Shown here piece after piece: positions 6,872 to 15,103 of a stretch of 34,216 nt of DNA; the stretch's first letter is position 1; every line of letters starts with the position of its first letter. Position numbers and translations under genes: made by a program. This DNA is from Verrucomicrobiota bacterium (GTDB taxonomy: Bacteria; Verrucomicrobiota; Verrucomicrobiia; Chthoniobacterales; UBA10450). Below the pieces are notes generated by a model, which searched no databases, had not been told where the DNA came from, and saw only the letters and a list, made by a program, of their open reading frames with translations. The DNA lies in NCBI GenBank assembly GCA_003218785.1, contig QHOM01000031.1, positions 1-34,216 on the forward strand. The letters run 5' to 3'.

Positions 6872-9805
6872 TTAACCCGGCGGGTGAAATCCGAAATCGG
6901 TTTCCAATTTCTCCCAGAGCCAATCAACGAACCAATCTTTCTTGATTGAGTCGGCATTAGCGGCAGCGAGCGCTTCCGCTTTCTTCACACTGCCGTTTAA
7001 GCAGTAGAGGTAGGTAAGCAAGAACGTGTCGTTGAGACTAAACACGCCGCGATCTTTCTCGCTCTCCAACAGCCGAATCGCTCCCCCGATATCCCGCTGC
7101 GCCAATGCTCCGGCAATTAAGTCTCGCATGGTTTCGAGCGGAGGCGTTTGCGATTTCTTCGCCACTCGCTCGGCGATGGCGAGCCGAAATCCATCACTCC
7201 CCAGCACCTCCAGGACCGGCAGTCGCAAGCCGGAATGGCGCAGATAAAGATCCAGTTCGGCCAGCTTATTGCTTCCAATCGTCTCGGAGAGATATCGCGA
7301 CTCGCGGACGACAAAGAATGATTCCATCGACGCATTCAATGCCTCTGGCCAGACTGCGGCCACTAACGAAGAGTCAAGAAAACGTTGAAGCGCCGGAAGC
7401 GACTCCATGTACGTCGTAGCAAAGCGGTGACTCGCTTCCTCGTCCCAGGGCTCATCGGTTAGCCGCTTTGGATAAATATCTGAAAGCGGCGCAACGCCAT
7501 GTGTGATCCGATCAATCTCCTCGCCGCCCATCAAAAACAGCGCGCCCAATTCTTGGGGAACCTCGATGCCGATCCGCCTCAAATCTGCGCCGGTGGCCGG
7601 TTCGCTCCACAACCGCCGAATTTCCTTTTCACTGATGCTGCGTCCCGGTCCTTTGATACCCATCATGATCCAGTCCTGATTGGAACTGGCCCAGACGGAC
7701 GCGTTCGGGAATGCATTATGAAATGCACGAAGAATTGCTTTTGCTTCATCCACCTTCAGCTGATTAATCGGCAGCCAAAAGGTGGCGATTCCGCCTTCCT
7801 TCAGCCGACTGTTCATGAGTGAGAAAAATTCTTCCGTATAGAGATTAACCGAGCCCGCTGTTTTGGGCGGTGGCGGCTCTCCCGAAATGACATCGTACTG
7901 TCGCGGAGTGGCCTGGAGAAAGAAACGGCCATCTTGCACAACTGGGTGCAGGCGCGGATCCCGCAGCGGATTGGAGTAATTGGTGCTCGAATAGAAATCA
8001 GCCAGTGCGAACACCTCCTTGGAAATGTCCACCACATCGATCCGTTTAACATGCGACCCATGAAGAAACGCATCCGCTGTGACGCCGCAGCCGTAACAAA
8101 TAAGCAACACGTCTTCTGATTCGGGACGAAAAGCCAACGGAAGATAAGCAAACAATCTCATGTAGCGCTGGCCGTACGGATTTGTGGCCGACATGGAAAA
8201 TGCGTTGGTCGCCAACCGGTAGTAATAGGGTTCGCCGAAAAGATCGCGTCGCACGAGCTGCCATGTGTCAGCGGTCCCTTCAATCTTTTTCACAACGTGC
8301 GCCAGTACATCCCCCTGGTCGTCCACCTCGAAAGGATGGCTCGCATGCGCGAAATGCGCTTCAGCGCGCCGATACGGAAAAATTACCAGAATGAGAATCA
8401 CTGCGGTCCAAAGCCCAGCGACGACTAAACCGATTCTCGAAAGCGTTCGGGCTAATACACAACCTGCGCGGTCAGTCACGAGGATGCTGAGCAAAGCGTA
8501 TCCCGCAGCGCAAAGTATGAGACTCCATTGATAGCCGATGCCCGGCAGCAGGACGAAGCTTGCGAGAAGTGGGCCGACCGCCGCTCCCGCAGTATTAAAC
8601 AACGTCGTGATTCCAGTGCTGTTCATCCGGTCGCCCACGCTGGCTTGAACATTTGTCACAATGGATGGAAACAGGATTCCCGAGAGCAAGGCGACGGGGA
8701 ACATGAGTGCGATGGACAACAGCGCAATCTGCCACCATCTGAGACCAAACAGGCCGGTGCGCGCCTGAATCAACTCGCCCGGAAAAAAGAGATACGAGAG
8801 AAGAGCCGAAATCGCGGCCACCAGCAAAAGGACGGGAAGTAAGTGATTCAGTCGCGCCGAGCGGCGCTGGTATATGGCGCTAGCCGCAATGCTCCCAAGC
8901 CCGATACCCGCCAGCACCACCGCTAGCATAATCGCGAAAGCAGTCGGCGACGATGCAACGTACAAGCGCAAAAACCGGAACCAAATCACCTCCAGGCAAA
9001 GGAAAATACAACCGGTTCCAAAGCTCACGAACAGCAGACGCCAAGGCGGCCGATAGCTTACTTCCAAGCGCAGCGGAAATGTTCGCTCCTCTGGAATAAG
9101 CGCACCTCTGTCGCCGCCAATTCCTGCGGTCAGCAACGCGATCCCCGCAGCGAGGCAAACGGCCAAACCCGCAGCCAAACTCGTTCCGCGAAGTCCAAAC
9201 GCTCCAATGAGATAACCTTCGCCGAGCACAGCGCCGGCTACTGCGCCTAACGTGTTCGAGCCATAAAGAAAACCGATCGTGTGCCCAAAATTCGTTCGTC
9301 GCAAAACTGGGTCTTCGATCAACACCGGCAGCGTCAAGCCCATGGCTGTTGTCGGCACAAGGAGGATAAGGAAAGACAAAATAAACCGCAGTCCGAGGAG
9401 AGTTGGCTGATAATTCCAGAGCATTTGCCAAACGGGCCGCATCAACCCGCCCAGCAGCGGAAGACCAAAAACAATCGTGCAACCAAAGAATGCGACGAGC
9501 ACTTCGAGCAAAGCGTAGAAATGTAGCGGCCGCCACCGCCGAACTCTCGATGATGCGGCGATCGCGTTTCCCAGCGCCAGACCCGCCATGAAACTGGAAA
9601 GAATCAACGCCGCTGCCCAGATCGAATTGCCAAATGCCAGACCGCTCAGGCGCAACCACAGCGTTTCGAAAATGAGCGCGCCGATTCCCGACAAGAAGAG
9701 AATGCCGGAAAGAATCACAATGCGCACCCTTGCATCTAGATTTGACGGTGGGTGAAGAGGAACGCCTAACGTGTGCACACACTTATTGTCAGCGCTATTC
9801 GGCAT
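6872..9805 (-). CDS. Fused polytopic membrane / spermidine-synthase-like protein
   Basis: The 977-residue protein has three parts. Residues about 28-475 contain roughly a dozen hydrophobic helices, with SGIGALIFETLWLRL and LTLPVLIEDPVLRR typical of the MFS-like half of fused MFS/spermidine synthases. Residues about 520-720 form a SpeE-like Rossmann domain: LLICYGCGVTADAFL (SAM or decarboxylated-SAM site), RIDVVDISKEV, VVQDGRFFL and YDVISGEPPPP. The last 250 residues are mainly helical and not assignable. In true spermidine synthases the catalytic segment has an Asp in a D-x-x-D-P context; here it reads SGEPPPP, so aminopropyl transfer to putrescine is doubtful and another small-molecule transfer is likelier. 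It heads the minus-strand GT-C/methyltransferase cluster. No good Shine-Dalgarno site precedes ATG 9805, so the first 20 residues may not be translated. Confidence 0.88.
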   Translation of the reverse strand: MPNSADNKCVHTLGVPLHPPSNLDARVRIVILSGILFLSGIGALIFETLWLRLSGLAFGNSIWAAALILSSFMAGLALGNAIAASSRVRRWRPLHFYALLEVLVAFFGCTIVFGLPLLGGLMRPVWQMLWNYQPTLLGLRFILSFLILLVPTTAMGLTLPVLIEDPVLRRTNFGHTIGFLYGSNTLGAVAGAVLGEGYLIGAFGLRGTSLAAGLAVCLAAGIALLTAGIGGDRGALIPEERTFPLRLEVSYRPPWRLLFVSFGTGCIFLCLEVIWFRFLRLYVASSPTAFAIMLAVVLAGIGLGSIAASAIYQRRSARLNHLLPVLLLVAAISALLSYLFFPGELIQARTGLFGLRWWQIALLSIALMFPVALLSGILFPSIVTNVQASVGDRMNSTGITTLFNTAGAAVGPLLASFVLLPGIGYQWSLILCAAGYALLSILVTDRAGCVLARTLSRIGLVVAGLWTAVILILVIFPYRRAEAHFAHASHPFEVDDQGDVLAHVVKKIEGTADTWQLVRRDLFGEPYYYRLATNAFSMSATNPYGQRYMRLFAYLPLAFRPESEDVLLICYGCGVTADAFLHGSHVKRIDVVDISKEVFALADFYSSTNYSNPLRDPRLHPVVQDGRFFLQATPRQYDVISGEPPPPKTAGSVNLYTEEFFSLMNSRLKEGGIATFWLPINQLKVDEAKAILRAFHNAFPNASVWASSNQDWIMMGIKGPGRSISEKEIRRLWSEPATGADLRRIGIEVPQELGALFLMGGEEIDRITHGVAPLSDIYPKRLTDEPWDEEASHRFATTYMESLPALQRFLDSSLVAAVWPEALNASMESFFVVRESRYLSETIGSNKLAELDLYLRHSGLRLPVLEVLGSDGFRLAIAERVAKKSQTPPLETMRDLIAGALAQRDIGGAIRLLESEKDRGVFSLNDTFLLTYLYCLNGSVKKAEALAAANADSIKKDWFVDWLWEKLETDFGFHPPG

Positions 9806-9986
9806 GTTTGCGATTTCCCAATTCTCTCAAAGATTTTTCTTCAGCGATGCCGCCGGCCACTGCGCGCGACGTAATTCGAGAAAATCCAAGCGCGTGCAAA
9901 CCTGAGGGCGCCCGATTCGAACATTTTGGTTAGTTTCTATTGCATGAAATTTGTTTTTGTCGCATTTCTGCCCCCACGTGAGATTC

Positions 9987-11285
9987 GTGATAAGCGATTT
10001 CATTCTGACGACAGCACCGCAGATCGAACCGAGTCGATTAATCATGCTGCCTTTCGGGCTGCTTTTGCTTTGCATCGCATTTCTCCCGCTCGTCTTGAAA
10101 CATCATTGGGAACGCTACTATCATCTCATTGCCCTTTTTCTCGCGGCCATCACGACCGCCTATTATCTCTTTGGAATCCGGCAGTCGGAACGAATCCTGC
10201 ATGAAGGCAGCGATTATATCCGTTTCATGGTGTTGGTCGGCTCGCTCTTCGTCGTCTCTGGCGGGATTCACATGCAAATCCGCGGACAAGCCACGCCTTT
10301 GTTCAATTGCACATTTCTGTTTCTCGGAACAGTCGCGGGAAGCTTTCTTGGCACAACGGGCGCGTCCATGCTCTTCATTCGCCCATGGCTTCAAGCGAAC
10401 AAATATCGTTACACCGGTTTGCACACCGCGTTCTTCATCTTTCTCGTGAGCAACGTGGGCGGTGGATTAATTCCGATGGGCCCGCCGCTCTTCCTTGGCT
10501 ATCTCAAAGGCGTGCCTTTCTGGTGGACGATTCAGCATTGCTGGCTGTCCTGGTCTGTCGCGCTGCTTTGTCTCCTTCTGACATTTTATTATGTTGATCG
10601 ACATAATTTTCGCCGCGCATCCGCAGCAGCTCGACAGCTGGAAACCGGTGTTCGCATGATCAATATGAAGGGGCTGCGCAACATTTTTTTTCTCGCGATC
10701 ATTGTCGGCGCGGTTTTCATCCAGCATCCGCCATTTTTGCGCGAAGCAATCATGTTGGCTGCCACCGTAGGATCTTATTTCACGACACCGAAAAGCGTAC
10801 ATTGGGCAAATGAGTTTTCATTTGCTCCGGTAAAAGAGGTCGGCTGGCTCTTCCTCGGAATCTTTCTCACGATAGTCCCGGTGCTCGATTATATGCAGTT
10901 GCACGCGCGCGATCTTGCAATTGACACGCCCGCGAAATTTTACTGGGTCACCGGCGGTCTATCCGCAGTCCTCGATAATGCGCCAACCTACATAATGTTC
11001 TTTGCCGGCGCTCTTGGCCACGCCGGTCTTGGCATCGAGAGCCCGACCGCGGTGCGCGAATTTCTTTCCAATGGCACGGCCGAAATGGTCGCTGTCTCCA
11101 TGGGTGCGGTTTTGTTCGGAGCCGTCACTTACATCGGCAACAGTCCCAATTTCATGATCAATTCAATCGCACAACAACACAAAATGCATACACCAAGTTT
11201 TGTTGGCTTCGTCGTAAGGTTCTCCCTTCCGATCCTGTTACCGGTGCTTTTCCTGGTTTCCTGGGTTACGATGCGCGGCGGCTAA
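9987..11285 (+). CDS. NhaD-like sodium:proton antiporter (ion transporter superfamily)
   Basis: The polytopic protein has about 430 residues and around twelve helices. Family signatures are LGTTGASMLFIRPWLQANKY, FIFLVSNVGGGLIPMGPPLF with LGYLKGVPFWWTI following, and the second-repeat DNAPTYIMFF and GAVTYIGNSPNFMI. This two-repeat DNAPT/GNxPN arrangement is that of the ArsB/NhaD branch, which usually exchanges Na+ for H+ across the inner membrane. The start is unclear: the frame is open from 9951. GTG 9987 has GTGAG upstream, and ATG 10044 would begin directly at helix 1. It heads a plus-strand run with riboflavin synthase ten bases downstream and is divergent from the fused spermidine-synthase gene. 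Confidence 0.87.
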   Translation: MISDFILTTAPQIEPSRLIMLPFGLLLLCIAFLPLVLKHHWERYYHLIALFLAAITTAYYLFGIRQSERILHEGSDYIRFMVLVGSLFVVSGGIHMQIRGQATPLFNCTFLFLGTVAGSFLGTTGASMLFIRPWLQANKYRYTGLHTAFFIFLVSNVGGGLIPMGPPLFLGYLKGVPFWWTIQHCWLSWSVALLCLLLTFYYVDRHNFRRASAAARQLETGVRMINMKGLRNIFFLAIIVGAVFIQHPPFLREAIMLAATVGSYFTTPKSVHWANEFSFAPVKEVGWLFLGIFLTIVPVLDYMQLHARDLAIDTPAKFYWVTGGLSAVLDNAPTYIMFFAGALGHAGLGIESPTAVREFLSNGTAEMVAVSMGAVLFGAVTYIGNSPNFMINSIAQQHKMHTPSFVGFVVRFSLPILLPVLFLVSWVTMRGG

Positions 11286-11295
11286 AAGTTGATCT

Positions 11296-11898
11296 ATGTT
11301 TACCGGCCTGATTGAAGAAGTCGGCAGTGTGGTTGCGGTTCGCGTCAGCGATCGCGGCGCCCAATTGCAAATTGCTGCGCCGCACATCGCGAAAAAAATA
11401 CGGAACGGTAACAGTGTAGCTGTGAATGGCTGTTGCCTCACAATAAGCTCGCACCGCGGCAATCACCTCACTTTCGATCTCCTCGAGGAGACAGTTGCCT
11501 GCACGAACCTAAGAGTGTTGCGGCCTGAGGCTCCGGTAAATCTTGAGTGCGCTCTCTCCGTAAACGCGTGCATTGGCGGGCATTTTGTCCAAGGACACGT
11601 CGACTGCACTTCACTCATTTTGGCTTTTGAAAAAAGCGGACGCGACCATCGCCTCGAAGTCGAGCTAACCGCTGAGTTCGCGCATTACGTTGTCAGTAAA
11701 GGTTCAATCGCAGTCAACGGGATCAGCCTTACAATCGCGGAAGTCCTTCCGAAAAGCTTCGTCGTGTGGATCATCCCCCACACGAAACGCCGCACTAATC
11801 TCGATTGTGCCCAGATCGGGGATTTATTGAACCTCGAGTTCGACATCCTTGCCAAATACGTCGAGAGAATGCTTTTACGCTACGCGCCGCGGCGATAG
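11296..11898 (+). CDS. ribE: Riboflavin synthase, alpha subunit
   Basis: The 200-residue protein is the usual length and begins with the family's nearly invariant MFTGLIEEVGSV. It has the two tandem lumazine-binding barrels: first repeat VAVNGCCLTI with FDLLEET, second repeat IAVNGISLTI with IIPHTKRRTNL. The inter-repeat signature is GGHFVQGHVD. The enzyme dismutates two 6,7-dimethyl-8-ribityllumazine molecules to riboflavin plus a pyrimidine, in the cytoplasm, normally as a trimer. No other rib genes occur in the window. It lies ten bases after the antiporter stop and 35 bases before aroD, so the three are probably co-transcribed. No FMN riboswitch is visible upstream. Confidence 0.97.
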   Translation: MFTGLIEEVGSVVAVRVSDRGAQLQIAAPHIAKKIRNGNSVAVNGCCLTISSHRGNHLTFDLLEETVACTNLRVLRPEAPVNLECALSVNACIGGHFVQGHVDCTSLILAFEKSGRDHRLEVELTAEFAHYVVSKGSIAVNGISLTIAEVLPKSFVVWIIPHTKRRTNLDCAQIGDLLNLEFDILAKYVERMLLRYAPRR

Positions 11899-11933
11899 CC
11901 GAGATCGGCAAACATCACGCCGCTTTTACATAT

Positions 11934-12620
11934 ATGACCGGAGGCAGCTCGGCCAACGACCGCCCGCGTCCTCGCCTCGTGGGCGTCATCATGTCGAGCG
12001 CGAGCCTGGATTTTGCCATCCGAATGCGCAAACCACCGGATTTGTTTGAACTGCGACTAGATCATCTCGTGCCCATGGTCGATAAGCTGGAAAACAAGTT
12101 GTCGAGATTGCGCGCACCACTCATTATTACTGCGCGACATCCGCAGGAGGGCGGTACAAATAAGTTGTCCACGCGGCAGCGGCGCGATCTGCTTTTTCGA
12201 TTTTTACGCCGAGCCCATTATGTCGACGTTGAATTGCGCTCGGCGTCTGCTCTAAATCCCCTCCTCAAGTTGGCGCGGAGAAGAAAGATACGGCGCATGA
12301 TTTCATTTCATGACCTCAAATCGACGCCGGATTCGCGTCGCCTGCGCGTGAAGGCGCGCGCGGCGAAAGCGCATGGCGCAGATATTTTCAAAGTTGCGAC
12401 GCGCACCGACACACCGGCGCAGCTCGCGCGACTGCTCGCCTTCGTCACAAAGAAAGATGTCGATCTCGCCGTAAGCGCGATGGGGATTGGCAAACTTGGC
12501 GCAATTTCGCGTGTTCTGCTCTCGCGCGCCGGATCGATCCTCGTCTACGCTTCACTTCGTGACAGCGACATCGAAGGCCAAATGTCGCTCGAACAACTTC
12601 GCGCCTTCGGAATTCGATGA
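11934..12620 (+). CDS. aroD: 3-dehydroquinate dehydratase, type I
   Basis: The 228-residue protein carries the type I (Schiff-base) signatures in order: FELRLDHL, PLIITARHPQEGG, YVDVELRS, MISFHDLKSTP (catalytic His), ADIFKVATRTDTP (the Lys that forms the imine with substrate) and AVSAMGIGKLGAISRV near the end. It performs syn-elimination of water from 3-dehydroquinate in the shikimate pathway, in the cytoplasm. Length is close to the 220-250 residues normal for the class. The reading frame is open further upstream, overlapping ribE, but ATG 11934 is the first start that leaves a normal N-terminus. It is the third gene of the antiporter-ribE-aroD-LON run. Confidence 0.93.
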   Translation: MTGGSSANDRPRPRLVGVIMSSASLDFAIRMRKPPDLFELRLDHLVPMVDKLENKLSRLRAPLIITARHPQEGGTNKLSTRQRRDLLFRFLRRAHYVDVELRSASALNPLLKLARRRKIRRMISFHDLKSTPDSRRLRVKARAAKAHGADIFKVATRTDTPAQLARLLAFVTKKDVDLAVSAMGIGKLGAISRVLLSRAGSILVYASLRDSDIEGQMSLEQLRAFGIR

Positions 12621-12700
12621 TAGCGAGAGTATTTTTGAGCGTGCGACCTGCTTGCCCTTTTCTCAGCGCGGATATTTTACTAAAAATAAAGGATCGCGGT

Positions 12701-13333
12701 ATGGCTGCATCCGTCATTTTGCCCAAGCGAGTACCGGTCATGCCTTTGCACGGGGCTTTGCTCTTTCCGCACGCGCTCCTTCCTCTTTACATCTTCGAGC
12801 AGCGCTATCGGCACATGCTGAAGCACGCCCTCGCTCATTACCGCATGTTTTGCGTCGCGCTGATCAAACCACACTGTGCAGAATGGCAATCGCGCGCAGA
12901 TTTTTTTCACATCGCCGGCGTCGGTCTCATTCGCGCCTGCGTCGAACGCGGCGACGGCACTTCGAATCTAATCCTGCAGGGACTGGAACGTGTACGATTC
13001 AGAGATTTCGAGCAAGAAGAGCCATTCCCGATCGCGACAATTGATTCGCTTGAATCTGACTCCGTCCCTTCGGTTGAGACCGAAGCGCTCGCCACCAAAG
13101 TCCTGGAGCTTTATTCGAACCTCAAAAACGATGGGCAACGGCAGCTTCCGCCCAAAGTAGAGCGGTATCTCTCCGATTTATGCGACCCGGAAATGCTCGC
13201 CGATCTCGTCGCCTCAACATTCGTGAGCGATCCTCTGCACCGCCAACGCATTCTTGAAGAACTTTCAATAAATCAGCGGCTGCGCCTCGTGATACAGTAT
13301 TTGCGGGAAGAAGATGGAAGCGCGGCAGCGTAG
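12701..13333 (+). CDS. Standalone LON substrate-binding domain protein
   Basis: The 210-residue protein matches the N-terminal domain of Lon protease only: VPVMPLHGALLFPHALLPLY with IFEQRYRHML, FFHIAGVGLIRAC, LILQGLERVRF and a helical C-terminal part. There is no AAA+ module and no Ser-Lys protease domain, so it cannot be a protease itself. Such single-domain proteins are widespread and poorly characterised; a substrate-recognition or adaptor role is plausible. I start at ATG 12701, preceded at good distance by AAAGGAT. The open frame extends back to 12617, where it would overlap the aroD stop, but that extension does not look like the family. The gene ends 49 bases from the convergent dgt. 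Confidence 0.9.
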   Translation: MAASVILPKRVPVMPLHGALLFPHALLPLYIFEQRYRHMLKHALAHYRMFCVALIKPHCAEWQSRADFFHIAGVGLIRACVERGDGTSNLILQGLERVRFRDFEQEEPFPIATIDSLESDSVPSVETEALATKVLELYSNLKNDGQRQLPPKVERYLSDLCDPEMLADLVASTFVSDPLHRQRILEELSINQRLRLVIQYLREEDGSAAA

Positions 13334-13359
13334 GTAGGCGCGATTTGCCTCAATCGTGT

Positions 13360-13381
13360 GGGCGGTTCGCGTGAACTGCCC
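13360..13381. terminator. Hairpin between convergent LON-domain gene and dgt
   Basis: GGGCGGTTC, a GCGT loop and GAACTGCCC form a 9-bp stem with one G-T pair, abutting the dgt stop codon. It lies between two convergent genes, a place where a bidirectional transcription end is expected. There is no T-tract on either side, so it is not a canonical intrinsic terminator. Confidence 0.45.
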
Positions 13382-14554
13382 CTAGCCAGACATGATCCGC
13401 GCGTACTCTTCCATCAAATATCGATCCGTCATTCCGGCGACGTAATCGCACACGGTGCGATAGAGCCCTTCTGCCTCAATTCGTTTTGTTGCTGTGTCGC
13501 CGAGCCGATCAGGATCGAGAAGGTATGTTTCGAAGACTTTTCTCAGCATCTCGCACGCACGCCGGTTCACGCCGGCAACCCGTGGATGGTAGTAAACATT
13601 CTGATATAGAAATTTCCGCAGCGCGTGATTCGCTCGCAATAGATCATCACTGTAGCAAATGAGCGGTGCCGGCTGTCCGCGGACTGCATCCGCACTTTGC
13701 ACGCCAGCATGAGCAATCGATTGCGCGCTTGTTGTTATCACATCGCGCACTTGCACATCGATAATGTCCCGAATGATCAACCGGTGCAGCTCAGGTTCGC
13801 GCGCGTCAGGATAGCGTGCGAGCACGGCGCGATGGCTTCGGCGCCAGACTTCGTTTTCTTCCAATCGTTCCGCGCTCAAAATTTCGAAATCGACCGCATC
13901 ATCCAGATCATGACTGTAATACGTGATCTCATCCGCGAGATCCGCGATCTGCGCCTCCAACGATGGACAAAGGTATTTCTGCAGCGCGGCGCAGGTTTCC
14001 AACTTCGCGGTCTTGTTTCGCAAGTTAGAACCTTGCCCCACCTCCTCCGGCATTTCATAAGACGCCTGGTGTTTTCGCAGACCTTCCCGCACTTCAAATG
14101 TCAAATTGAGGCCAGGAAAACTTGGATAAGGATTTTCGAGCAACTCCACCACCCGCAAACTCTGGCGGTTGTGATCGAACCCACCGTGATCACGCATACA
14201 TTCCGCCAGCATCTCTTCTCCTGAGTGGCCAAAAGGCGAATGGCCCAGATCGTGGGCAAGCGCGATTGCTTCCGCGAGGTCTTCGTTAAGCGCCAATGCG
14301 CGCGCGATTGTGCGGCTGATCGAGGCCACCTCAATGGAATGGGTCAAGCGCGTACGCAAATGATCGCCGGTCCCGTTCAGAAAAACTTGTGTCTTGTACT
14401 CGAGCCGGCGAAAGGCGCGCGAATGAATGATCCGTGCGCGATCGCGTTGAAATTCTGTGCGGTAGGCATGGCTGCGCTCCGGGTATTTTCTGCCGCGCGA
14501 AGCGCCAGATTTCTGGGCAAACGGCGCAAGCGTGGCGCACTCGGTCGCTTCCAT
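13382..14554 (-). CDS. dgt: dGTPase-like deoxynucleoside triphosphate triphosphohydrolase (HD domain)
   Basis: The 390-residue protein opens with the family's RGRKYPERSHAYRTEFQRDR and IIHSRAFRRLEYKTQVF. The metal-binding HD set follows: H72 (RLTHSIEVA), H101-D102 (ALAHDLGHSPFGHSGEE) and D217 (YYSHDLDDAVD). It hydrolyses dNTPs to deoxynucleoside plus tripolyphosphate and helps control nucleotide pools. The open frame begins 39 codons earlier (14671), but the extra Arg/Gly-rich stretch is unlike the family, so I choose ATG 14554. No strong Shine-Dalgarno sequence is seen. It is convergent with the LON-domain gene. Confidence 0.93.
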   Translation of the reverse strand: MEATECATLAPFAQKSGASRGRKYPERSHAYRTEFQRDRARIIHSRAFRRLEYKTQVFLNGTGDHLRTRLTHSIEVASISRTIARALALNEDLAEAIALAHDLGHSPFGHSGEEMLAECMRDHGGFDHNRQSLRVVELLENPYPSFPGLNLTFEVREGLRKHQASYEMPEEVGQGSNLRNKTAKLETCAALQKYLCPSLEAQIADLADEITYYSHDLDDAVDFEILSAERLEENEVWRRSHRAVLARYPDAREPELHRLIIRDIIDVQVRDVITTSAQSIAHAGVQSADAVRGQPAPLICYSDDLLRANHALRKFLYQNVYYHPRVAGVNRRACEMLRKVFETYLLDPDRLGDTATKRIEAEGLYRTVCDYVAGMTDRYLMEEYARIMSG

Positions 14555-14678
14555 CTCATCGCGGGATTTGTAGCCGCCTTGCTCTCCGCCTTGCCGAAGC
14601 TCGGCATGGCGACCGGCGATGGATCCGAAGCGCGGCCCGGACGATCGCTGCCTAGTTGTCGCCATTTTCACGTCGCGA

Positions 14679-14963
14679 TCATTCGTTGATTGTCGCTTTT
14701 GGCGAATTCGTTTTCAGATTCCGCCGCAGCACACGTTGCGCTCTGCGCGATTCGAGTTTCACGATCAGTAAATCGAAAATCGCGAGCAACAGGGCGGTCA
14801 CGGTCAACCATCCGCAAACGATCCATAATAGAACAAACCAGATTGGATGCTCGCGCGGATTGAGCGTTGTTTTCAAAAATGTTGTTCCGGAAAACAGGAG
14901 GGTCAGCGCGACGAGAAGCAAAATAAACATCGCGTTGCGCCGTGTCGTTTGTTCTCGAATCAC
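14679..14963 (-). CDS. Small membrane protein with two helices
   Basis: The protein of about 94 residues has helix 1 MFILLLVALTLLFSGTTFL, a short loop, helix 2 FVLLWIVCGWLTVTALLLAI, then a basic tail (KLESRRAQRVLRRNLKT). The frame is open much further upstream, but that part looks non-coding. GTG 14963 gives a basic lead (IREQTTRRNA) that fits a cytoplasmic N-terminus; ATG 14930 is the alternative. I do not recognise the family. It stops 124 bases upstream of the dgt start on the same strand and could be co-transcribed with it. Confidence 0.6.
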   Translation of the reverse strand: MIREQTTRRNAMFILLLVALTLLFSGTTFLKTTLNPREHPIWFVLLWIVCGWLTVTALLLAIFDLLIVKLESRRAQRVLRRNLKTNSPKATINE

Positions 14964-15103
14964 GCCGCGTTGCACGAATAATGAACGACCCTGTGCGCAG
15001 CGTCTTTTTGCCAGAAGAATTGTTCGACACGATTGACTGGATTTGCGAGCACTGCCGCGCTCGCTATTCATGGATCTTACGATCCAAGCAAACCAAATCA
15101 ACC

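Noticed and set aside
9951..9986. TTG at 9951 as the antiporter start
   Set aside because: No ribosome binding site and atypical Cys/His-rich residues before helix 1; GTG 9987 or ATG 10044 is more likely.
13697..14224. Plus-strand ORF of 175 codons
   Set aside because: Antisense of dgt, with no recognisable motif and no ribosome binding site.
14668..15030. Minus-strand ORF of 120 codons overlapping the small membrane protein
   Set aside because: Out of frame with the two clear membrane helices; its composition is that of a shadow frame.
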